This document shows, in pieces, positions 25,860 to 34,875 of a DNA stretch of 64,000 nt. The stretch comes from Phytohabitans flavus (GTDB lineage Bacteria > Actinomycetota > Actinomycetes > Mycobacteriales > Micromonosporaceae). The stretch lies in contig NZ_AP022870.1 in assembly GCF_011764545.1 (NCBI RefSeq), positions 4,758,001-4,822,000 of the forward strand. Reading direction: 5' to 3'. The notes beneath the pieces are model-generated. The model was not told the DNA's origin, made no database searches, and saw only the letters and a list, made by a program, of their open reading frames with translations. The stretch's first letter is position 1. The number at the start of each line of letters is the position of its first letter. Made by a program: the position numbers and the translations under genes.

Positions 25860-27457
25860 GAATCCAAGTCACTGGCGAGATGGCGGACCGGTTCGCCGAA
25901 GTCCTCGACCCCAAGGCCCTCGACTTCCTCGTCGCGCTCGACGGCGAGTTCGCCCTGCGGCGGGTCCAGCTGCTCGACACGCGCCGGGCCCGGCGCGCCC
26001 GCTACGCGGACGGCCAGCTCCCCGGGTTCCTGCCCGAGACGCGGGCGATCCGGGAGGACCTGTCGTGGCAGGTGGCGCCGCCGGCACCCGGCCTGGACGA
26101 CCGGCGGGTCGAGATCACCGGGCCGACGGACCGCAAGATGACCGTCAACGCCCTCAACTCCGGCGCCAAGGTCTGGCTCGCCGACTTCGAGGACGCGACG
26201 TCGCCGACCTGGCACAACATCATCTCCGGCCAGCTCAACCTGATCGACGCCATCGACCGCCGGATCGACTTTACGGCTCCGGGTGGCAAGCGGTATGCGC
26301 TCGGCGAGCAGACAGCCACCATCGTGGTCCGACCGCGCGGCTGGCACCTCGCCGAAAAGCACATCGTGGTCGACGGCCGCCCGATCGCCGCCAGCCTCGT
26401 CGACTTCGGCCTGCACTTCTACCACTGCGCGCAGCGGCTTGTCGACGCCGGCCGCGGCCCGTACTTCTACCTGCCCAAGCTGGAAAGCCACCTCGAAGCG
26501 CGGCTGTGGAACGACGTCTTCAGGTTCGCCCAGGACTACCTGGGCATCCCGCGAGGCACCATCCGCGCCACGACGCTCATCGAGACCATCACCGCCGCGT
26601 TCGAGATGGAGGAGATTCTCTACGAGCTGCGGGAGCACTCGGCGGGCCTCAACGCCGGCCGGTGGGACTACATCTTCAGCATCATCAAGAACTTCGGCAA
26701 CCGCGACGACTTCGTACTCCCCGACCGCTCGGCAGTCACCATGACCGTGCCGTTCATGCGGGCGTACACCGAGCTGCTCGTCCGTACCTGCCACCGCCGC
26801 GGCGCGCACGCCATCGGTGGCATGGCGGCCTTCATCCCCAGCAAGGACCCGGCCGTCAACGAAATCGCGATGGACAAGGTCCGTGCCGACAAGGAACGCG
26901 AGGCGGGCGACGGCTTCGACGGCTCGTGGGTGGCCCACCCCGGGCTGATACCGGTGTGCCGCACGGCCTTCGACCCTGTGCTCGGCGAACGCCCCAACCA
27001 GGTCGACCGCCTGCGCGAAGACGTGTCGGTCACCGCCGACGACCTGCTCGCGATCGACCGGACACCGGGCCAGGTCACCTACCACGGGGTCCGCAACAAC
27101 GTCGCGGTCGCCCTGCGGTACTTCGACGCGTGGCTGGCGGGCACTGGCGCGGTCGCCATCTTCGACCTGATGGAGGACGCGGCCACCGCCGAGATCGCCC
27201 GCTGCCAGGTCTGGCAATGGATCCTCCACGGCACGCCACTCGCCGGCGCCGGGATCGTCACCTCGGACCTGGTTCAGTCCATCATGGACGAAGAACTCAC
27301 CGCACTCGGCCGCGACCGCTCCGCGCCCGACCGCGAGCGCCTCGCCAAAGCCGCCGACATCTTCACCGCCCAGGCCCTCGGCGACGACCTGCCCGCCTTC
27401 TTCACCACGAAGGCCTACGCCCAACACCTCGTCGGGCAGCCATCGCCACCAAGCTAA
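25856..27457 (+). CDS. aceB: Malate synthase A
   Basis: 533 residues, starting at the ATG 25856 that overlaps the aceA stop; the frame is open upstream but carries no homology. Landmarks of the A-type enzyme: LADFEDATSPTWHNIISGQ, TIVVRPRGWHLAEKH with the catalytic Arg, GRWDYIFSIIK, and the end region WQWILHGTPLAGAG. It condenses glyoxylate with acetyl-CoA to malate. aceA and aceB form one operon, probably under the divergent RamB-like regulator. Repeat site B begins directly after its stop. Confidence 0.97.
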   Translation: MRIQVTGEMADRFAEVLDPKALDFLVALDGEFALRRVQLLDTRRARRARYADGQLPGFLPETRAIREDLSWQVAPPAPGLDDRRVEITGPTDRKMTVNALNSGAKVWLADFEDATSPTWHNIISGQLNLIDAIDRRIDFTAPGGKRYALGEQTATIVVRPRGWHLAEKHIVVDGRPIAASLVDFGLHFYHCAQRLVDAGRGPYFYLPKLESHLEARLWNDVFRFAQDYLGIPRGTIRATTLIETITAAFEMEEILYELREHSAGLNAGRWDYIFSIIKNFGNRDDFVLPDRSAVTMTVPFMRAYTELLVRTCHRRGAHAIGGMAAFIPSKDPAVNEIAMDKVRADKEREAGDGFDGSWVAHPGLIPVCRTAFDPVLGERPNQVDRLREDVSVTADDLLAIDRTPGQVTYHGVRNNVAVALRYFDAWLAGTGAVAIFDLMEDAATAEIARCQVWQWILHGTPLAGAGIVTSDLVQSIMDEELTALGRDRSAPDRERLAKAADIFTAQALGDDLPAFFTTKAYAQHLVGQPSPPS

Positions 27458-27460
27458 CGG

Positions 27461-27790
27461 TGTCCACAATGGAGATTTGAGCTACCGCGACGTCCGTTGT
27501 GGTCCAGACCGCTGCTCCCGCGGCCTCACCCTCCGCGCTTCACAACCAAACCCCGCCTTCGCCTTGAACTCACCCCGGGTCGCGGTCGATCGACCGCGAC
27601 CCGTTCGTCGGGCCGCGGGCCCCTGGGGGGTTGGGCTTGGACCGCGGACCTGGCAGCGCGGGTCGGGGATCTCGGCGAGCGCCAGCGAGCCGCCGACCTG
27701 CGCGGTGCCCGCGGGAGCATACGGTCAGCGACTGGCGCGGACCGGGGCAAATACCCATCTCAGAAAAATCAGCCGGACGTGCGAGCAGCA
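27461..27790 (+). repeat. Dispersed repeat site B: M1 plus M3 modules after aceB
   Basis: No gene lies in 27458-27838. TGTCCACAATGG (27461-27472) leads into M1 (27478 to about 27545: TTTGAGCTACCGCGACGTCC), in the direction of aceB and starting about 20 bp after its stop. M3 (about 27629-27770, beginning TTGGGCTTGGACCGC) closely matches site F. A short stem ACCGCG/CGCGGT is imperfect in this copy. Confidence 0.82.
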
Positions 27791-27838
27791 AACCGGTGCC
27801 GGTTAGCGTCTGTACTGCCATGACTGGTGAGGAAGCCG

Positions 27839-28375
27839 ATGGACGCTGAACTGGAGGACGAGTTCAGCGCTTTCGTCGAGGCGAGCGCACACAGCCTGTT
27901 TCGGTCGGCTCTCGCCCTGACCGGCCACCGCGAGCAGGCCGAGGATCTGCTCCAGACCGTATTGGCCCGGGGCGTGCGGCATTGGGGCCGCATCCGGGAC
28001 AACAACCCCGAGGCGTACCTGCGCAAGGCCCTGTACCGGGAGCAGGCGAGCTGGTGGCGCAGCCGCCGGCGTGGGCGCGAGGTGAGCGTCGAGCACCTGC
28101 CCGACCTGGCCGTCACCGCCGACCGGACCGACCGCGTGGACCTCGGGCTGGTGCTGCGGCATGCCCTGGCCCGCCTCGCACCCAGGCACCGGGCGGTCCT
28201 GGTGCTGCGCTACCTGGAGGACCGCGCCGACGCCGAGATCGCCGAGATCCTCGGCTGCACCGAGTCGACCGTCCGCAGCCAGGCGGCACGCGCCCTGGCC
28301 CGGCTCCGCACGCTCTGCCCGGAGCTGGAAACCATCGATATGGCACACACAACGAAGGGGGTACAGGGCAAATGA
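27839..28375 (+). CDS. SigE-family (ECF) RNA polymerase sigma factor
   Basis: 178 residues from the ATG 27839, which has GGTGAGGA before it; a GTG at 27827 lies inside that ribosome site. Region 2: SALALTGHREQAEDLLQTVLARGVRHWGRI; region 4: LARLAPRHRAVLVLRYLEDR to EIAEILGCTESTVRSQAARALARL. It overlaps the next gene by 4 bases and so is made with it, repeating the sigma/membrane-partner layout at 21624-22924. Confidence 0.88.
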   Translation: MDAELEDEFSAFVEASAHSLFRSALALTGHREQAEDLLQTVLARGVRHWGRIRDNNPEAYLRKALYREQASWWRSRRRGREVSVEHLPDLAVTADRTDRVDLGLVLRHALARLAPRHRAVLVLRYLEDRADAEIAEILGCTESTVRSQAARALARLRTLCPELETIDMAHTTKGVQGK

Positions 28376-29520
28376 GCAGCCGTACGGACACCATACTGCG
28401 GGAGGCGTTCGAGGACCTGGCCGGTAGCGCGCCGGTACCCGGTGGCCTCGCCCGCGCCGCGCTCGGGCGGGCCCGCCGCCAGCGGCTGCGTCAGGCTGGC
28501 CTGGTCGGCGGCGCAGCGGTCGCCTGCGCCACCGCGATCGGTGCCGGCGTGGTGGTCGGGCCCGCCGACCCGACGCCCCCGCCGCAGGCCATCGCCGCGG
28601 GGACTCGCACCATCGTCGCCTTCGGCCAACAGTATGGCCCGGCACCGTCGGCGACACCGGAGCCCTGGTGCCCGGGTACGCCCCCCAAAGACTGCGGGGT
28701 GTACAGAATGAAGGGGGCCTACTTCTCACTACTTCTGAACCCCGCGACCGGTGAGTACGAGCGGCTGCCGTACCGGCGGGTCCTGCCCTCGCCCGACGGC
28801 GAGCGAGCGCTGGTGTGGCAGGAGGGCCCCGACACTCGCGTCGGGGTGTGGGAACGCCGCACGGGCGACGTGCGCTGGTTCGACGGCGATTACCGAGACG
28901 CTGCCGAGTGGTCGCCGGACGGCGACCGGATTCTGTTGATGCCCGTGCCGCCGTCCGAAGAACTACCCGTGATCGTGCTGGCCGACCCCGACACGATGGC
29001 CACCACTACGGTGCGGTTGGCCAGACCCGCCATCGGCGAGTGCATATCCATGGAAGTCATCTGGATGCCCGGTGGCGAGGGCGTCGCGGAGACGTCCTAT
29101 TGCCAGCAGGCGGGGCCGTTTCAGGTCAGAGGGATCCGCACCTACGACCTGACCGGCAGGCTGACCGGCACCATACCGGCGGCAGGCAGGCTGGTGGCGT
29201 ACTCGCCCGACGGTGCCCTGATCCTCCTCGCCTCATCGCCTGGCTATCGCGCCATCGTGGTCGACGCCGCCACCGGCGCCGAGCGGAGCCGGCTCCCCAC
29301 GCTAATTGGGGTGTCGTCGCCGCCGTTCGAAGGGGGAGTCGTCGGTTGGTTCGACGCACAACACCTGGCGGTCTACTCGGTCACCGGTTACCGGGCTGAT
29401 GACGGCGAGAAGGAGCAGGCGAGCCTGCGGGTGGTGGATCTCTCCGGCGCGACGATCGCCACCCACGACGTGCCGTACCACCTGGAGGGCACGCGGATCA
29501 TCGGCACTGTTACCCGCTGA
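28372..29520 (+). CDS. Membrane-anchored WD40/TolB-like protein paired with the sigma factor
   Basis: 382 residues, starting at the ATG that overlaps the sigma stop. A cytoplasmic N-terminus (about 1-40, Arg-rich), one helix (about 42-62), then an outside domain of beta-propeller type with blades such as VGVWERRTGDVRWFDG, AAEWSPDGDRILLM and VAYSPDGALILLAS. Proteins of this shape next to SigE-type factors may sense the envelope and hold the sigma factor by their N-terminus; that is inferred from the overlap only. Confidence 0.65.
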   Translation: MSSRTDTILREAFEDLAGSAPVPGGLARAALGRARRQRLRQAGLVGGAAVACATAIGAGVVVGPADPTPPPQAIAAGTRTIVAFGQQYGPAPSATPEPWCPGTPPKDCGVYRMKGAYFSLLLNPATGEYERLPYRRVLPSPDGERALVWQEGPDTRVGVWERRTGDVRWFDGDYRDAAEWSPDGDRILLMPVPPSEELPVIVLADPDTMATTTVRLARPAIGECISMEVIWMPGGEGVAETSYCQQAGPFQVRGIRTYDLTGRLTGTIPAAGRLVAYSPDGALILLASSPGYRAIVVDAATGAERSRLPTLIGVSSPPFEGGVVGWFDAQHLAVYSVTGYRADDGEKEQASLRVVDLSGATIATHDVPYHLEGTRIIGTVTR

Positions 29521-29595
29521 TCGCTGGCGGAGTCCGCGAGCGCGTGCCGGCCCGGGGTGCCCCGGGCCGGCTTGCGCAGCGGTAGCTTTCGACCC

Positions 29596-29898
29596 ATGGC
29601 AAGCATTGAGCAGCTGGATGGCCCGCCCGCGCGTGCGGAGGCCATCACCGAAGAGATCCTCCGGGAGTACCTGGCCTGGTGCGGGGAGCGGTTCACTGCG
29701 GACCACGGCGTGGTGTTCGACGACTCGGAGGCGGCCGTGGCGGCGCACCACCGCGAGTTCACCGACGAGCTGCCGCACCTTTTGGGTCCACGGGGGCGCC
29801 TGCTCGTCGCGCGTGCGGGCAGCGAGGTCGTCGGGGTTGGCGCGCTCATGGAGCTGCGACTCGACCAGCCGACACGACCGGATGGGGGCAAACGGTGA
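29596..29898 (+). pseudogene. N-terminal fragment of a GNAT acetyltransferase
   Basis: 100 residues resembling the first half of a GNAT enzyme, up to the beta-4 strand (LLVARAGSEVVGVGALMEL). The acetyl-CoA binding part (the R/Q-x-x-G-x-G/A loop) is missing; the frame ends TRPDGGKR and no further GNAT sequence is present in other frames. A deletion seems to have joined it to the next gene, whose GTG overlaps its stop. Probably not a working enzyme. Confidence 0.5.
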
Positions 29899-30800
29899 AG
29901 GATTCGGGGGTCAATGCCGAGCGCGCGGACGCGGACGACATCGAGGAGGCCGCGGCGGTCTTCATGGGTTTGCGGCCACGCTTGTTCGGTATCGCGTACC
30001 GCATGCTCAGCAGCGCCAGCGAGGCCGAAGACCTGGTGCAGGAGGTCTGGCTGCGCTGGCAGACGACCGACCGCGCCGCGGTGCTCAACCCGGCCGCTTT
30101 CCTGGCGACCACGACCACCCGCCTGGCCATCAACGCACTCCAGTCCGCACGGGTGCGGCGCGAGACGTACATCGGGCCGTGGCTGCCCGAGCCGGTCGAC
30201 ACGAGTGCCGACCCGTACCTGGGCGCCGAGCGCGGCGAGGCCCTGGAGTTCGCCGCCCTGCTGCTGATGGAGAAGCTCACGCCCAACGAGCGCGCCGCGT
30301 ACGTGCTGCGCGAGGCGTTCGACTACCCGTACTCGCAGATCGCCGACATCCTCCACCTGAACGAGCCCGCGGTGCGCCAGCTTGTCAGCCGGGCCCGCAA
30401 GCACATGGCCGGCGAGCGGCGTACGCCGGTGACCGCGGCCGCCCAGAAAGAGCTGCTGACCACCTTCATCACGGCCGCCCGCTCCGGCGACATGGCCGCG
30501 CTGGAGCGGCTCTTCACGCCGGAGGTGACAAGCCTCTCCGACGGCAACGGCGCGTACCAGATCGCCCGCCGGCCCGTGGTGGGCGCCCTGCGCGTGGCGA
30601 AGTTCATGAACGCGATCACCTGGTTCTGGGAGGGCCTCGACGTGGAGTTCGCCACCATGAACGGGCAGTCCTCCGCCGTGCTGCGGCGCGACGGCAAGGT
30701 GTACGGCGTGCTGACAATCAGCGCCTCCACCGACGGCATCGACCAGGTGCTGTGGATTCTCAACCCCGAGAAGAACGCGGCGCTCTCCCCCGCAGGGTGA
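29895..30800 (+). CDS. SigJ/ECF41-type sigma factor with C-terminal SnoaL-like domain
   Basis: 301 residues from a GTG at 29895. Region 2: LRPRLFGIAYRMLSSASEAEDLVQEVWLRW; region 4: KLTPNERAAYVLREAFDYPYSQIADILHLNEPAVRQLVSRARKHM. After residue about 190 comes a SnoaL/NTF2-like domain (FITAARSGDMAALERLFTPEV) ending LWILNPEKNAAL, near the NPxKL signature of ECF41 factors. In that family the C-terminal domain controls sigma activity in place of an anti-sigma factor. The usual carboxymuconolactone-decarboxylase partner gene is not next to it. Confidence 0.88.
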   Translation: MKDSGVNAERADADDIEEAAAVFMGLRPRLFGIAYRMLSSASEAEDLVQEVWLRWQTTDRAAVLNPAAFLATTTTRLAINALQSARVRRETYIGPWLPEPVDTSADPYLGAERGEALEFAALLLMEKLTPNERAAYVLREAFDYPYSQIADILHLNEPAVRQLVSRARKHMAGERRTPVTAAAQKELLTTFITAARSGDMAALERLFTPEVTSLSDGNGAYQIARRPVVGALRVAKFMNAITWFWEGLDVEFATMNGQSSAVLRRDGKVYGVLTISASTDGIDQVLWILNPEKNAALSPAG

Positions 30801-30853
30801 TATGACCGAAGCCGCATGTATTCACTTCGATACGCCACGCCTATCCTGAGGTG

Positions 30854-31516
30854 ATGCTGCGCAGGCTCGCTCACATCGCCGCCGCATCCGTGCTGGCCAC
30901 CGCCGGGCTGCTCGGCCCGAGCACCCCGTCGTCCGCCGCCACTGACGTCTATGGCGGGGACCCGTTCCGGACCACGGCGAGCACCCGGTGCTCGGTCTCG
31001 TTCACGGTGGTCGGCGGGTTCATCAGCGCACGGCGTTGCGTCAGCCGGGTGGGCGAGCCGGTGTTCACGCTCGGCGGCACGCGGATGGGCCAGGTCGCGG
31101 CGCTCGGCCCGGCGACGTCCGACTACGCGTTCGTGCGGCTCGACCCTGGCTGGACCCCGGTGGGCAAAATCCGCGCCGGCGCGCAGCTCATCCCGGTGGC
31201 CGGCGCGACCTCCGCCCCGGTCGGCGCCGCCGTCTGCCGGTACGGCAGCACCACCGGCTGGCGCTGCGGCACGGTCCTGGCCAAGAACGCGACCATCTCG
31301 TACCCCGGCGGCGTCATCCACGGGCTGACCAGGACCAACGTCTGCTCCGAGGCCGGCGACGCGGGCGGCCCGTTCATGGCCGGCAACCAGGCGCAGGGCA
31401 TCACTTCCGGCGGTACCGGCAACTGCACCACCGGCGGCACGACCTTCTTCCAGCCGGTCGCGGTCCCGCTCACCGCGCTCGGCCTGACCCTGCTCACCTC
31501 ACCCCCGGCGCCCTGA
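30854..31516 (+). CDS. Secreted streptogrisin-like (S1) protein lacking catalytic His and Ser
   Basis: About 220 residues: a signal peptide (cleavage near SSAATD, 28-31) and a chymotrypsin-fold domain like streptogrisins, but with no propeptide. The three catalytic places can be lined up: AGHC is SARRC (R61 for His), the Asp is kept (TSDYAFV, D90), and GDSGGP is GDAGGP (A170 for Ser). The Cys pairs (C46/C62, C128/C138, C164 and another) that make disulphides are kept, so the fold is probably stable. Likely a binding or inhibitor-type pseudo-protease. A GTG at 30851 is an alternative start. Confidence 0.8.
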   Translation: MLRRLAHIAAASVLATAGLLGPSTPSSAATDVYGGDPFRTTASTRCSVSFTVVGGFISARRCVSRVGEPVFTLGGTRMGQVAALGPATSDYAFVRLDPGWTPVGKIRAGAQLIPVAGATSAPVGAAVCRYGSTTGWRCGTVLAKNATISYPGGVIHGLTRTNVCSEAGDAGGPFMAGNQAQGITSGGTGNCTTGGTTFFQPVAVPLTALGLTLLTSPPAP

Positions 31517-31725
31517 CCTTGCTGGCGAATCTTGATTGCTTGCTTCCCCTTGATCGGTGGGCGCTCTGCTTGTCCGTGGTGAGAAATTGCCCCTCCAGAG
31601 CCTGGCGCGTAATTGGTTGGGTGGGTGCTGTCAAGTAGGTCCGGGTTCGAGGTCTAGCCGTTGGGTATTCAACCGTGATTTATAGGGGTATCGACCTGCT
31701 CGGATGATTTGAGTAGGTTTTGTGA

Positions 31726-33290
31726 GTGGGACGTGCCTGGATCGCCGCGAACGCGGCTGCCCAGCCGGCGCTGCTGCCGGCCGACGCTCGTGATCTGCTA
31801 CCCGTCGATCATCTGGCATTCCAGATGATGGCGCTGGTGGACGAGCTTGACCTGTCCAGGTTCGAGGCGGCCTACCGGTCCGACGGGCGTGGCCGGCCGC
31901 CATTCGCGCCGCGGGTGATGCTGACACTGATCTTGTACTGTCGGGCCAAGAAGCTCATGTCAGGCCGGCAGGTCGCCGCTGCCTGCTTCGACGACGTCGG
32001 CGCCCGGTTGATCACCGGTAACCGCTACCCCGACAGGTCCACGATCGACAGATTCCTCGACATACACGCAACGGCGATCATCGGGCTGCTGCCGCAAACC
32101 CTGCGCCTGGGCCACGCCGAAGACCTGGTCGACGTGAGCGTGGTAGCTGGCGATGGCACCAAACTGGCCGCCAACGCCTCGATGGGCGCCACCGTCGACG
32201 AAACCGACCTGCGTTCCCAGATAACCGACCTGCAACAACAGTTGGCCACCGCGCAACAGCAGTGGATCGAACACCTCACCCCCAAGGCACAGGTTCCCAC
32301 CCTGTTCGAAAACACCGACACCGACACCGACACCGGTCGCCGGGCTGCCACGCCAGACACCACCACCAGCGATCCCAGATGGCGGCGGATAAAGACCCTG
32401 ACCAAGATGCTGCACGACCGGCAAGCCGCCCTGACTCGACTACAGACCCACCCGGCCAGCCAGTTCACCGCCTGGCAGGACCGACTCAAACGTGACCAAC
32501 AGCGGGTCGAGCAAGCCAACGACCGCCTGCAACACACCCTGGCCAAAGTCCACGCCATCCACGAACGCCGCAGCCACACCACCGCCGCCGGCGGCAAACC
32601 CCGCGGCGGTTGGGACCCACCGCCATCACCCGACGACGACAGCCGGGTCCGCCGCGCCCGCGCCGCGCTGGCCAAAGCCACCGCCCGCGCCCAAGCCACC
32701 ACCGACCACCCGCCCAGCCTCGGACGGATCAACACCACCGACCCGACCAGCGCCATCATGCCCAGCAAACAAGGCGGCTACGACCAACACCACAACATCC
32801 AAGCCCTCGCCAGCAAAGGCCAGTTCATCCTCGCCATCAACGCCCACCCCAACGCCACCGACACCCAAGCCCTCACCGGCCTACTCAAACAAGCCCGCGC
32901 CAACCTCGACACCGCCGCCATCACCGACCCGATCGGCGCCGCCCTCTTCGACACCGGCTACGCCTCCACCGACAACTTCACCACCCCCAACCCGCCAACC
33001 TGCTCCTGATCGCCGTCAACAAACACACCAACCCCACCAGCCAGCAACCCCCAACCCAGCCCACCATCCCCGACAGCTGGCAACCCATGGCCAACCACTT
33101 CAACAACCCCGAAAACCGGGAACTCTACAAACGACGCGCCGCCATCATCGAACCCCTGTTCGCCCAACTGTTCACCCGCTTCGGCCGCCACATACACGCC
33201 CGCGGCGACAACGTCACCACCGAACTACACCTCTGGGCCACCACCCACAACCTCCTCAAAATCAGCCGCCACCGCCACAAACCCAACTAG
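31726..33290 (+). pseudogene. IS1182-family transposase, frame broken near residue 425
   Basis: The N-terminal domain is typical (LLPADARDLLPVDHLAFQMMALVDELDLSRF, MSGRQVAAACFDDV), then the first catalytic Asp (VAGDGTKLAANAS), a coiled-coil-rich insert with DTDTDTG, and the second Asp (FDTGYAS). The frame stops at 33009 (TTPNPPTCS). The next frame continues PANLLLIAVNKHTNPTS to EPLFAQLFTRFGRH with the last Glu and ends at 33290. One C lost from the run at 32984-32988 explains it. GTG start at 31726. Confidence 0.82.
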
Positions 33291-33395
33291 ACACCCCCAC
33301 CACCACACAGCCCTCCGCGACACCCGCCAAGGGCCACACACCCACACCCACACCACCCCAACCACCACAACAAGCAACCAACACCACACACAACG

Positions 33396-33440
33396 CCACC
33401 ACCCCACCCCACCCCCACCCCACACCCACCCCACACCCAC
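33396..33440 (-). other. G-quadruplex-prone tract in the IS right end
   Basis: The plus strand is a run of CCCC/CCCCC blocks separated by A or CA. The minus strand therefore has at least seven runs of three to five G with one- or two-base loops, a strong G4 pattern, just inside the right terminal repeat. Confidence 0.6.
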
Positions 33441-33544
33441 CAACACCCGCCAATTACGCGCCAGGCTCTCCAGGGGCAATTTCTCGACACAATCGCAGCG
33501 CGACCTCCCGCTCTTGTGTGGAGGGTCGATCCCGGTCAACGCGG

Positions 33545-33688
33545 GTCGGGGGCCGCCGGCCGTAAGGCCGGCGGTTGGGTTGTGAAGCGCGGAGGGTGAG
33601 GCCGCGGGAGCAGCGGTCTGGACCACGGCGGACATCGCGGTAGCTCAAAATGTCCATCCTGGATGGAGCTGTGGCCACCATTGTGGAC
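33545..33688 (-). repeat. Dispersed repeat site C: M1 on the minus strand after the glycosyltransferase
   Basis: M1 lies reversed (about 33580-33650), so it reads away from the 3' end of the minus-strand glycosyltransferase (stop at 33692). A CCATTGTGGACAG end (33677-33689) lies between. Beyond M1 is a perfect GC-rich hairpin, CCGCCGGCC-gtaa-GGCCGGCGG (33553-33574). The stretch 33486-33544 shows nothing I can name. Confidence 0.8.
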
Positions 33689-33691
33689 AGA

Positions 33692-34837
33692 CTAGCCTCG
33701 GCCGGCGTCGGCGCGGGGTTGGGTGGCGCCGCGGCTGGATGGTTTGAAGGTGGTCGACTCGATCAGGTCGACGGCCACGACCGCGCCCTCCTGCTCGCGG
33801 ATCGCGGTCCCCAGCGCCGTGGCGGCAGCGCGGCACGAGCCGTCGGCGAGGAGGTCGAGGACGGCGGTACGGATGGCGGCCGGCTTGGCGGTCTTCGGGA
33901 GCGCGCGTCCGACGCCGAGTCGGGTGACGGCCTTGCCGATCGCGGGCTGGTCCATGAGCGGGTGCATCGGCATGACGAGCAGCGGCAGCCCGTACGACAG
34001 GGCGCGGGCGGTCGTGCTGTGCCCGCCGTGCCCGATGACAAGCGAGGCCTCCGGCATGAGCGCGGCGTGGTCGACGTACCGGTGGACGGTCGCGTTGGTG
34101 GGCGCCCGCAGCGCGGCCGGGTCGACCGCGGGCCCTGTGGTTACGACGGTCTCGACGGCCAACCCGTCGAGGCCGTCCAAAATGGACTGGAGTGCCTTCT
34201 CCTGGCCGGGGAAGCGGGTGGTGCTCAGGCTCACGAGCACCCTCGGCTTGTCGCCGGCGGGCTTGGCGGCGCGGGGCGTGCCCTGCCAGACGACGCCGGT
34301 GTGGTGTACCCGCTGCGGGAGCGCCACGCCCGGCTCGAACTCGCCGCGCACGGTCACCAGGCTCAGCGCCGGCGACTCCAGCACCCGCCGCATCCGGATG
34401 CCGCGCATCCGCATGATCGCGCCGACCGGTCCGCTGGCCTGCTTCTGGAAGAAGCTCCACAGCGTGTGTACGAGCGAAACGGTGGGAACGCCGGCCTCGA
34501 CGAGGGTCTGGATCGCGCCCAGCAGCAGGCAGTCGACGATCACGACGTCGGTCGGCTCGGCCTTGGCCAAGCGCAGCGCGTCGGCGGCGATCCCGCGGTC
34601 GGCGAAGGCTGCGGTCAGGTCGCGCAGCGCCGAGAGGGTGCTGCGGGGCGCCGCTGACTCGTACCCCCGGCCAAGCTGGACCGGCGCGAACCTGAAGCCG
34701 GCGGCCTCGATCGCGGCCCGCTGCGGCTCGTGCCCGAGAAACCGGACGGTGCCACCGCGCCGCACGATCTCGCGGGCGATGCCCAGCTCGGGCGGCAGGT
34801 TTCCGCCGCCGTCCATGGTGACGAATAGCGCGTCCAT
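33692..34837 (-). CDS. UGT-like glycosyltransferase (macrolide/antibiotic type, GT1)
   Basis: 381 residues. The N-terminal acceptor half begins MDALFVTMDGGGNLPPELGIA; the C-terminal half has the nucleotide-sugar motif region HRYVDHAALMPEASLVIGHGGHSTTARALSYGLPLLVMPMHPLMDQP, with the HGG and the final D/Q pair of GT1 enzymes. It transfers a sugar to a small molecule such as a macrolide or aglycone. The ATG at 34837 has GGGAG six bases before it; an ATG 12 bases upstream does not. The TetR gene upstream, 38 bp away on the same strand, probably controls it. Confidence 0.88.
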   Translation of the reverse strand: MDALFVTMDGGGNLPPELGIAREIVRRGGTVRFLGHEPQRAAIEAAGFRFAPVQLGRGYESAAPRSTLSALRDLTAAFADRGIAADALRLAKAEPTDVVIVDCLLLGAIQTLVEAGVPTVSLVHTLWSFFQKQASGPVGAIMRMRGIRMRRVLESPALSLVTVRGEFEPGVALPQRVHHTGVVWQGTPRAAKPAGDKPRVLVSLSTTRFPGQEKALQSILDGLDGLAVETVVTTGPAVDPAALRAPTNATVHRYVDHAALMPEASLVIGHGGHSTTARALSYGLPLLVMPMHPLMDQPAIGKAVTRLGVGRALPKTAKPAAIRTAVLDLLADGSCRAAATALGTAIREQEGAVVAVDLIESTTFKPSSRGATQPRADAGRG

Positions 34838-34875
34838 GGGTGCTCCCATCCCAAACGTCTGCCTACCGCGCTGAG

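Larger units (their letters stand above)
31581..33485 (+). mobile_element. IS1182-like insertion sequence with 36-bp terminal repeats
   Basis: Inverted repeats 31581-31616 (GAGAAATTGCCCCT...GTAATTGG) and 33450-33485 match at 34 of 36 places. They enclose one transposase gene. I found no clear target duplication. The part right of the gene (33291-33449) is almost free of G and T on this strand. The left spacer 31517-31725 holds only the IS end. Confidence 0.8.

Noticed and set aside
27478..27545. M1 as a classic Rho-independent terminator
   Set aside because: There is no T run after the stem and the stem is only six pairs; a role in termination stays possible but not by the classic rule.
32492..33565. 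357-residue Pro/Thr-rich frame across the IS1182 transposase
   Set aside because: It is the shifted frame of the C/A-rich transposase sequence; the true continuation is the frame ending at 33290.
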